In this document: positions 26,847 through 36,300 of the stretch, in pieces
Layout of the letters: each line of letters opens with the position of its first letter
Numbering within the stretch: the first letter of the stretch is position 1
Origin: Balanoglossus misakiensis
Lineage: Eukaryota > Hemichordata
Direction: 5' to 3'
Assembly (NCBI GenBank): GCA_040954595.2
Contig: CM082594.2
Span: 5,952,001-6,016,000 of the forward strand
Length of the DNA: 64,000 nt
The notes under the pieces: generated by a model
What the model saw: only the letters and a program-made list of their open reading frames with translations
Database searches by the model: none
Told to the model about the DNA's origin: nothing
Translations under genes and position numbers: made by a program

Positions 26847-26872
26847 TGACCTAATTACGTGACCTTTGACAG
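26847..26872 (-). promoter_or_regulatory. Nuclear-receptor-like half-sites (DR1-like)
   Basis: TGACCT at 26,847-26,852 and TGACCTTTGACAG at 26,860-26,872. On the minus strand the second is two AGGTCA-like half-sites one base apart, the DR1 arrangement bound by RXR and HNF4 family receptors in animals. Site matching alone is weak evidence and no adjacent gene is seen. Confidence 0.3.
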
Positions 26873-27049
26873 TATGCGTCTTTCCTTTGCTTTGTAAACC
26901 CGGAAGACAGGCAATTTTTCACCGGACTTTTTCATGACGGCGACATCAACAATGATGACGATTTTGGGGGTTTCAAAGACTGCAATTTTATACCGATCGA
27001 GGCCATTAGCAATCCCGACCGTGACAACGACTTTGGAGTCGATCTCAAG

Positions 27050-27340
27050 AGTGGGTGGTCGCGCGCGATCGCGGGACCCAGCCGGCTGCATCGAGCTATA
27101 GACCCGATGTACCGCGCACGGTCAGTCGAACGCGCGCGACCTTGTTATCGACAGTTTAGCGGGTTTCTTTGTTGACTCTCTCCTCCCATGTGTTTGATTT
27201 CCGCCGAAAAAGAAAATTTCTCACGCCAAAACGCGCGTATCACAGCGAACAATAGCAATGGTCGCGACCTTTTTGTCCTGGTTGCGGCCTGAAGAGTGCC
27301 GGTCGCGCGCGACCGGCGCCGACCAGCGTGGGCAGATCCC
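27050..27340. other. CpG-dense segment with GCGCGCGACC motifs
   Basis: A short GC-rich, CpG-dense patch in otherwise AT-leaning sequence. It repeats the motif GTCGCGCGCGA or close forms at about 27,056, 27,128, 27,260 and 27,301. The last lies in a perfect 20-bp palindrome, GCCGGTCGCGCGCGACCGGC (27,298-27,317). It may be an unmethylated CpG island or a promoter of an unseen transcript. No start or exon can be assigned. Confidence 0.6.
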
Positions 27341-27700
27341 TGCATCTAATAGAATCATTAGTTATTAATATTTAATGCCCCTCTGAGATACCAGAGTTTC
27401 AGCATAAGGTAGAGACTTTTTGTTAGTAGTAATGTAATTATACTATGTACATGCATACGAGCTATTTCATCTCAACTCTAAGATAATGGTAAATATGTGG
27501 GGAAAAGACCTCATTTTTGGTTTAATTTCTGCTTGGAAGAAATCACATGTCATTTTTCTTATCACATTTTGTCGGCGGTATGTGATCTGTGCCATCCAGA
27601 AAAGTCTTTCGCAGCACGCCCTGTCGTCCTAAATAATAAGTTATAGCGTAGGTAACTGCAATGACTGTAGTTTATTGTCAGTGCAACAGAGTGTTGTTTG

Positions 27701-27714
27701 GTTACCATGGTGAC
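27701..27714. promoter_or_regulatory. RFX X-box-like site 1
   Basis: GTTACCATGGTGAC fits the RFX-factor X-box pattern RYYNYY, two-base spacer, RRNRAC. RFX factors control ciliary genes in animals. It lies about 5 kb from the nearest recognised gene start, so target and use are unknown. Confidence 0.4.
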
Positions 27715-27807
27715 CCTCGTCGGGGCAACCTGTCATCGCGACACTTGAGAAACGGAACGACCCCCGCACATCTGTTAAGACACACTGAAAACAATGTTGA
27801 CATTAGG

Positions 27808-27822
27808 GTTGCCCATGGTAAC
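27808..27822. promoter_or_regulatory. RFX X-box-like site 2
   Basis: GTTGCCCATGGTAAC is a close match to the canonical X-box, with half-sites GTTGCC and GGTAAC and a three-base spacer. It lies 94 bp after site 1, so the two could be bound together. Confidence 0.45.
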
Positions 27823-29697
27823 AAAATGCCAAACAAAAACCTGTACTTAACGGAATCAGAAACCATCAATGCCGCCATCAATCGGGATAAAAGTTAGACG
27901 GAATACACAACACTCGGCGTGTCCATTAAACGCCCCAAAAGTAATGTTCATCCCATTTTGCTTAAAGGCCATTTAAGGTCGCATTAACGTCGCGACTTTG
28001 TTCTACACACAATGAGACCGGATCGTTTCCATGGAATTCCTTAAAACATGTTAGTAAGATCCATGGTGAATAGTTAAAAATAGGAACAGTTTCCATGGTT
28101 TCGTACAGTTGTTATATGAAAGACCCGCGGAAACCCACACCGACAGATTTCAACTTCTGAGCGTTTAAGGGATTTTCACAGGCCGATAACCCGAAAATAA
28201 TGTACAGTCCAACCTGTTGAATAGTCATGCAGCCAGACCCACAAAACAGAAAACGACCTGTCCAGACATATATTTCCAAATTGTAAGGTTGGATGGATTA
28301 AATGTGTGAGCAGACGGTCACCTTTGCCACTGGAAAATCACACGAGAATCGATCTGCCCACAGCAACGTTAATCTAGGCAAGAAGTATGTCATTGCAAGT
28401 CATCACTTATTCCTGCGGAACAAGAATAAACGAATTAGGCCTACATTTGGCCGTATGGTTTGTTTTCAAATTGACAATGGAAAAAAAAACTTCAATGTTA
28501 AATTTCATGTCGTGTTTTCACCCGAGACACATATATACGTTTTGCAGAAGAGAAGCGAAGTTTCACTCGTTATGACCGGGAGATACATTATGCCTAGATT
28601 ACTCCAGAACAAGTCATATGGGCGAAGAAAATCAAATCCCCACTCGCTATGACAGTACAGGGAATAGGCGTTATAACGGAAAACACCCCAAGCCCTTTTT
28701 GGAGATATTTAAACTTGGGAACAATGTCCCTGACTGGTAACATTACACCTTGGAGTTCCCTGCTGTGATTTACGTTTCGGGTAATTTAAATTCAACATGT
28801 GCTTCCGAGGTAATGACGATAATTCTAATATTTAGGCAACCTTAATTGAGGTCTACGCTGCGGTTATTATTTTCTTTAATTGGATTAAATTCACATTGTC
28901 ACACTGACGAATGAAGAAGGCGTTTAGCTTCGACGTCATTTTTGCGCAGTCGGGGCGTTTGACGATGCGGTCGATGCCTCCATTTCTATGATCACGATGG
29001 GGTTTGTACATGTAGTCACTTAAGTCACAGCCAGTGTATATTAGGATCAGTTTCGTGAAGCCACGCGTGTCAAAGTCTTAAGACGTGAAATTATCAGGCA
29101 GGATCGAAGACATGTTTGCGGCCAAACGATATATCATCAAACAGAATGATATTTCGACATTTAGCATTTGCGTGGGCCATTTTTCATGACGTTATTTTCA
29201 GAAATCGCCACAATTTCTATCACGTCGCGAACTGAAGCAACCTACTGGGCACGTTGCCTTGAAACATAATCACAGTCTTTTGAATACTCGTTGCTCTGCA
29301 GTCAGTGTGTATACCATCCAGTCATCCGCAACCTGCTGTAGCGATCAAGAGCAACCCGTCTTTGTGTCTGTCCAATTGCATTGGCTGGTTCAATTCACGA
29401 TCTGATCAAATTGTGGCGAAAAGAAATACTTAGAGAAAACCGTGAGCCCCAGAAAACGACCGCAATGCAGTCGTCTGATAATTTCATTCCGTCTCTTTGA
29501 ATTCGATGAATGTGTACTTAAGTTAATAGGGAAATGTAGTTTTATCCAATGAAAGGTACATTCGGTGAGCTTATTTCAGTCTTTAGCCTAATTAGCCTTA
29601 TACATGAACCTATTATCAGAATATTCTACTTGACATTTTCGGGACCTAGTGTCCGATAGCGTAAGCAAGGTATCCAGTAAAAGAATGACAAGATCTC

Positions 29698-29713
29698 GCC
29701 ACCTGCAGGTGGC
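29698..29713. promoter_or_regulatory. 16-bp palindrome with abutting E-boxes
   Basis: GCCACCTGCAGGTGGC is a perfect palindrome containing CACCTG directly followed by CAGGTG. These are E-box half forms bound by bHLH, Snail or ZEB factors. Function here is unknown. Confidence 0.35.
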
Positions 29714-30248
29714 TTCGTCACTCGTTTTGTGCCAAACGCCTTTTCGAGGTCTTAGTAACAAGGGAGACAAATAAAGAATCCTTGCCGTGAATAGACGGAA
29801 GGGATCCTGTCATCGGTTATGGATGACATGACTTGTAGTTTTTTTTGTACAATATGCTTGTACTGTAACAATGAAGGCGAGACTGGCATATGAATTAAGG
29901 GACGATCGTATAACCTTCAAGTAATTTGTCACAAATCACGTGGTTTACTCGGAGCATTTTGGAATAAATAGCCGATTAATTTCATTGGCTATTTTACCAC
30001 GGGTGTCTTACATCCCTCCCCCAAACACAGCAGCGCAAACTTAATAACACACTCTCGTCATCCGCGAGATGGGATTTGTGGAATTACCACCAAGTGAAGG
30101 CGGACAGCGCGCGCGGCAGACGGATACACCATATAATGTCAAGGTTACCTGCCCAATAGGCTGATTTCATTCACGATTTGATCGAATTGTAGTGAAACGA
30201 AAAATCGCGGTGAGTATTCTGTTTAACGATACTCAACTTGTGTGGATG

Positions 30249-30266
30249 ATCACCATGGTGACGTCA
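30249..30266. promoter_or_regulatory. X-box-like site overlapping a perfect CRE
   Basis: ATCACCATGGTGAC (30,249-30,262) fits the X-box pattern, and its last four bases begin TGACGTCA (30,259-30,266), the full palindromic cAMP response element bound by CREB/ATF factors. It lies about 2.4 kb upstream of the receptor start codon. Confidence 0.4.
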
Positions 30267-32279
30267 TTCCCCATTATTATTTTTTATTGGCCAAAATTGG
30301 CCGGGGGACAGCTCATTTTGACTTTAACCACATTCTTTAAGTGGTACAAAATGTACTAGGTTACTATACCAGTCAGGCCTCACAACCCGCAGGTGCTCGT
30401 TGTCGCTGCTTCGTCGTTTTGTTCCGAGTGAGTGCAGGTTCAAGGTCCGACACGCGAGTCTAATCAAAGATCCTTGTTTTTGACGGAAGGTTTTTTCCCT
30501 TTGTTATGCACGGCACGGTATAACTTGCGACCACGTTGAGCACAAAGTTTCAAGTTTGAACGTCCGCAAGGGAATTCAGGGACAAGCGTGGCCTTCGTCA
30601 CTAATCACGTGGTTAACTTCGAATAGGTGGAATAAAGGGGACGAATAACATAGGCCACATTATGTGGGCAAGGGGCGGAGGAGAGCCATTCACACCCTAT
30701 TACACTTAGCCAATATAGTTAATTGTTAATTACTAATTTATTCCAATCATTCCAAGTCGTATGCGTGGTTGGTGCGAAGAAGGCCGTGTTTGTCGCTGAA
30801 TTCCTTTATCTACGTCCAAACCCTGAAAGAATGTACTAAAAATTATGCGGCACACAAGAAACTTTAATAAAGAATTCTGTCAACAACATGGGTGTGACGA
30901 CAACAAGAATGCATGATGACGCAAATGAGGTGTATCCTCAAACTACACTTTGGCCCATCGCTGTGTTTAATTATGCAGGTACCGCCGCGTTTAACACGCG
31001 AATTAAGTTTTACCAATCTGAAATCACATTGTCGACTCGCCTAACTTATTGTCGAGTCGCCTAACATGCTATAGTCAACCCGTCGGTCGATATTCTTCCG
31101 TTCATCTCCGGTGCTGAATTTTGGATCATAGTCGTTCATCAAGCTAACCAAACAGCAAATCAATAAGCCACTCTCAGCGAAGAGTCCCGAAAGGCGGACA
31201 TGCAGACATACCACTTAATGAAAAAAATCGACCAGACATTTCGATTATACGGGTTGCTAACCATTTGTGCCAATCGAGGCCCTCACTTTCACCCAATGTT
31301 TCTTATTTGGATCAGGAACCGTCTAATACAGCATATATGGCCGGGTCCAGCAGGTTGAATCCAGCACTTAATATATGTAAATATATGCAACACAGCATCG
31401 GCAAAATTGAGTGATATCCCTTGAATCTCTCCCAGAGTCTTGGCCTATTAAACCTCAGTGTCAACCTACAATAAACTTCTCACCCGTCAGTATTTCTTGT
31501 TCATATATACCCCAATTATATTCCAACACGGCTATTTATTCTCATTACCATCGGCCTGAAGAGTCGAGTTAGTATCCGTGACAATATTTCACCGAGAATT
31601 AGAATCATCACAGCCCAAGCCCTGTGCGCTTTGGCGTAAATTGGCCGTGATAGATCTGTTCTATCGATGCTTTCACTAACTCAGATTATTTACAGCTTAA
31701 AATCTGACGACTCTTACAATATAGAATCACAACCCCATACATCTTTACACGAATCCCGATAAATTATCACTTAGTAAAATCACAATTCATTAAAATCGAC
31801 CGTTTTTATCACCAGTCTTTCAAACACGACTCAGTGCAGACGTAAGTCCCGATTTAACTTATATACAGTGAATCATTAGTAAACCTGTCTTCAATGTTGA
31901 CAATACTGAAATATCAAAATATTATATGAGCCTGCTTATTTGTATAGCCGGTCATTCTCATTAACACACATGCAATTGTATTTTACCGATCACTGATGGC
32001 AAGAAAGTGAGGCGAGGTCACTCCAAATGGATATTTCCTGTTGTTGCAGTATTTCTCTTACAAAGCTTTCGTGGGCCACTATTATTACTGATATTCAGAA
32101 AACCCTCACCAAAAGCCTTTGCATACAGAGAATATTGTCATCACAAAACAGTACCTGCATGCCTTCCCAGTGCACGCGCCGCCCCTGCCTCTTAAGTATG
32201 CGTAAATCATATTAATCTATGTAAATTATATTAATATATGTAAAATCATCGTGGTTATATTAATTGTAATTTTGAGCAG

Positions 32280-32668
32280 CTGCTGATACTTCGGAGGGCC
32301 AGAGAGCGAGCGTGTGTTTTCATCACGGCGATAAGGGTTCGGTCATGGACTGCTGCTTCCCGGGGACTTTTTGGTTACTCACGTTGTTCTGAGATCGTTG
32401 ACGTTTCGTGTTTTCCTTGGGTTAAAGTGTGATCTGGTCTAGTACTGCGACTTTGTTCCGATGGGGACTCGCGAAACCGGCGAACACGTGAAGACGTGAG
32501 ACGGCGTGCGCGCGGTTGGACGTCGTCATAGTTGGTTTAACAGGCGTCTTTTTGCTGATAAGTTTATAACTAACACTTCGTTTGGCGAGATCGATGATGT
32601 GACATGGTGGTTAATTACTAGTAGTCTGCTCACAGAGTCCGAGAGCTTTCCCTGCATGTGCGACAACC
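32280..32668 (+). promoter_or_regulatory. Probable 5' leader of the receptor gene with upstream ORFs
   Basis: The sequence changes at about 32,280 from very AT-rich (runs such as TATATTAATATATG just before) to GC-richer and CpG-containing, as at an invertebrate promoter-leader boundary. Two short upstream ORFs start with ATG and end before the main start: 32,345-32,392 (15 codons) and 32,461-32,499 (12 codons). A third out-of-frame ATG at 32,656, with T at -3, lies 13 bases before the main ATG and overlaps the coding sequence. An in-frame stop (TAA, 32,612-32,614) shows that the protein does not begin further upstream. The transcription start is not determined. Confidence 0.5.
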
Positions 32669-33365
32669 ATGAAGATTCTGGATGTCTGTATGTTGGTGGT
32701 GGTGACGGCGGCAGCGACGTTTGGAAACTTTGGGCTGGCGGCCAATTTCACGATGCTGGTCTTCCTGCACAACTCGACCAATCCGTCGGCGAGCCCGTAC
32801 ACGCTGCAGAAAGTGATGCCGGCCATCGACATCGCCGTCGAGAGAATCAACGCCGACCCCGAGCTGCTGGGCGGCCACTCGCTGAGCACGGTGGTGGTGG
32901 ACTCGGCGTGCAGCCGCATCCAGTCGGTGGTGGCCGCCGTGGAGCAGACGGAGCTGGTGAGCGTCTCCGGCATCATCGGCCCGGCCTGCTGGAACCCCAT
33001 GGAGATGATCGGCGTCATGGCCGCCTACTGGAACCTGGCCGTCGTCTCGGGCGCCAGCGAGGACCCCGACCTGAACGACAAGACGCGGTACGTGACGCTG
33101 ACGCGCACGTACGCGCCGCTCGACCGGCTGGCCACGGGCTTCTACGCCATGGTCGAGGACTTTAGTTTTAAACTCTTCGGAATGATATACGACGACGAGA
33201 ATCAGGACGCATTCATCATCGCATACGCAGTGTACTGGACGATATCCGAGCAAACGAACAGTTCATTTACAACGGACCCCCGAGGAGTGCGCGCGTACAA
33301 GCCATCGAATTTGAACGACGGTGAACTCCTGACTGTACTACGAAATGTGTCATCAGTTTCTAGAG
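32669..33365 (+). other. Exon 1: signal peptide and first half of the ligand-binding domain
   Basis: Residues 1-232 plus one base. A hydrophobic signal peptide (core [12 protein letters not shown]) ends near Ala25. N-glycosylation sequons lie at Asn26 (NFT) and Asn35 (NST). Cys81 (DSACSR) and Cys107 (GPACWNP) match the first disulfide of natriuretic receptors. The GIIGPACW and AVVSGAS motifs are typical of the ANF-receptor periplasmic-binding fold. The first 480 bases are strongly GC-rich. From about 33,155 composition drops abruptly within the exon. The donor is AG|GTAAGT. Intron 1 is 2.4 kb with no recognised feature beyond a 12-G run. Confidence 0.92.
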
Positions 33366-36300
33366 GTAAGTAACATCAACTCAACCCCCTTAAATTTGCA
33401 TTTGCGACGTTAATCTAACAACGAATCCAAACTATGTCCGTCCAGATACATTTGTTGTAGTTTGTCTGCCTGTGGGATAACGCTAGACGTTTCATATCCA
33501 GCAGCGCTTTAATACCACAGACGCGAAGAGTTGTAATATAATATGTATTTTTCTCTCAGTCCGGTCCCCCTTTCCCACAAGTTCGACATTCCCGCCTTCA
33601 GGACAACGTCCTCGGTGCTATTTTAGGTTTCCAATCTACTAAAGCAATCTACAGGGTCTATCTGACGCAATGAAAGTAAAGAATCTGATCATTGCGAGAT
33701 GTGGGGATCGGATGTCAACTGAGGTCACGCTTCGTAAATATACCACGAGCAGCGGAGTTTGTAATTGGCGTGATGGTTGCGGTTGAATCGCATGGAAATC
33801 TAGATAATCTATACACATGTCTGTTAAAGATAACTGGCATTGTGAGATCACCCAAAGACGTGACGATGTCCCGATACTATACAGCACGGCATCTGCCGCG
33901 CCGTCGCGAGTGAAAACCCCAGCCGGCTTGAAACAAAATTGCACCTGACAAGCGCGTTATCTATCGATAACTTAATGGGATTTCGTCGCTTCATCACTAT
34001 TTAAGAGATTGATTCGGGCAAACGGCATTATTGCTCGGTCGATTAAGAGAGGGTCAACGATCGAGAAATGTTTAATTTTCCCCCGATCAGGCAATTCTCT
34101 ATAAATTGGACGTGTGGCTAATGCAAGTGAGTTTCACAAGTCTCTGTTGATATTTTTCGAACCGTGGAGACACGCGCAAATGAATCTCTCCGCTCATGCC
34201 CAGCGTTGCAAGATCACGGTTGTACAAATATTTCGTTCCTGTCGAAAGCTCTATGATTTCATTAGTGAAAGGTATATGATTAAAATAAACGCGGAAACAA
34301 CGTAAAACCAATTTGTGAATCGCGCATCAACAATTTTGTCCGCGGAGGGAGTCTGAGACAAGCTCCGCGACACCGTTGTTAATACTCTTTATCACCAATA
34401 CTTCCTTGATCCAAAATGAACATTTAATTGTAGACGTAAATATTGTTATATCTATAGCCCCCCTGGTACCGAAAGTATATTTTTACTGACACTTGCCATT
34501 TTATGAATGGAGGGTGAAAGGTCGACATTGGAACCCGAGAGTATTAATTCCCTTGTGTTGTCATGCGTACCGAATAAAAAGTACGCTGCGTATCCATATT
34601 TGTCTGTGGCGTCATTTTAAAACCCCGTTGTAACCCGAAACCTCTAGGTTGGACAAGATCACAGGAAATATTAGGCCTCGCCACCATTATTTGCTAGGCG
34701 CACAAATCCGCACATGCAGGCGGTTTAGAATTGCAGCTGTCACGTGACGTTTTTGCATGGATGTTACAGCATAGAGAAAAACGGAGAAGAGATGTCGAAC
34801 CACTGATATACACGAAGCTGATAACAACTGGTTATACGTCAAACTACAGACTGAGCAAAGGAACCTTTGTAAACACACACACATAACTTTACGTGTATGA
34901 TTGCACATTTCTGGCGACCATTAGTGAAATTTCATCATTCAGTAATAAGGAGTCACATATCATGTAACTGCTAATTATACCACAAGCCGAAGATATTCTC
35001 TATTGATGGCAGACACATCGGCGTGTCATAAAAGCGTTATGTATGACAGCACATATTCATTAACACATGAAACAGCCATCAAGGTTCGGGAACATCGGTT
35101 TCTTTAAGATGATGCCGTATTGGCCAACATATGTTCACGGAAACTTGCAAATTATGACATTGTCGGTAAAGTTTTAGAATTTGAGTGGAATTTCTTGTTT
35201 TATATATAATGTAAACGTTTGTATTAGACGTATGGGTTAATATAGTTTTAACAAGCTGGTAAACAAACTGGGATATCTGTGTATATACAGGAAAACGTAC
35301 CGTCTGCCCACCAGCTAATTGCCAATATGTGGTAGACTGATCATACACGTAATTGTTCGTACAAATTAGTTTAATGATTGATGAGTCCCGTAAGTAGAGC
35401 GTGGCAAATTCATCTTGGGTTTATATTGTCAAAAAGACCAAGCAGTTTTCTGCAAACAACTGTCATCGATTAAGCTACATGGGGTGTCACCAAACTTAGT
35501 CCAAGTTCAAGGGCATTTAGTCCTGAACGACATCATCCTGGCGCGAGGCACACGAACTCGATATATGTCCATTAATGTGAAATCATAAATTATCTTGCTA
35601 GATTAAAGTTCAAGCGATATCACTCATACCTCCTTCCAACCTTAATTGCGATTATGTGAGATCATGAAGATAAAGTTACATGTTCTGTGACAACCAAACC
35701 ACTTACACCAAGTGTTGATGCCAGGAAGCTAAGGGAAGAACCGTTTGATTTCTGGGGGGGGGGGGTGGTGAAGGCATTAACTCAATATGGCCACTTTACT
35801 TTCTTTTCTCAGTGATAATAATCTGCGCACTTCCGGACGACGTCCGACGAATAATGCTGCACGCCTACGACCTGGGACTGATCAACGGGGAGTACCTCTT
35901 TTTTGACATGCAGCCAAGTCAAGACTTGGACCAGGAGAAGTACCCATGGAAACGGGACGACGATCGAGACGAAGACGCCAAGATAGCATACCAGGCCCTG
36001 ATGACGGTGACAACGAAAAGACCCAACAGTCAATCATACAGGGAGTTTTCGGATGAAGTTCGGAGGCGTGCACTCCGAGATTACAATTTCACCTTTACGG
36101 ACGAGATCGTGAGTGAATTTGGTTTTTCATTTTCATGAATCCTCACACGTTTCACACATTCAGTCGTTGGGGGGTCAAATTTTATCATCAGAATGAATAA
36201 ATGGACGACAACCGCCGGAGCGGTCCAGGGTATGATCCAGTTAAGCGTAAATAACCATTTAGGTTAGGCAAACATTAACCACAATAATGTCAAAACACTG

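Larger units (their letters stand above)
29372..30643. repeat. Diverged tandem duplication of a two-part module
   Basis: Two segments recur in the same order. Part A is at about 29,372-29,424 and again at 30,151-30,203, sharing ATTCACGATyTGATCrAATTGT. Part B is at about 29,892-29,974 and again at 30,572-30,643, sharing AATCACGTGGTT and GGAATAAA. Spacing differs between copies (about 520 and 420 bp), so the copies are old and have gained or lost sequence. Confidence 0.55.
22933..32279. other. Gene-free stretch between satellite and receptor gene
   Basis: No convincing coding exon, transfer RNA or ribosomal RNA gene can be seen. The first 1.5 kb next to the satellite is AT-rich. The longest open frames (159 codons at 24,588-25,067 minus; 116 codons at 28,302-28,652 plus) have no recognisable domain, and the former reads through a C/CA simple repeat. 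The small structures that can be supported are listed separately: hairpins, CpG-rich palindromes, X-box-like sites and a diverged duplication. Confidence 0.6.

Noticed and set aside
28302-28652. 116-codon plus-strand open frame
   Set aside because: No domain, no plausible neighbouring exons, and composition like the surrounding non-coding DNA.
32506-33253. Long open frames in other frames and strand over exon 1
   Set aside because: They are shadows of the GC-rich coding exon. The frame starting at 32,669 has the signal peptide and ligand-domain motifs.
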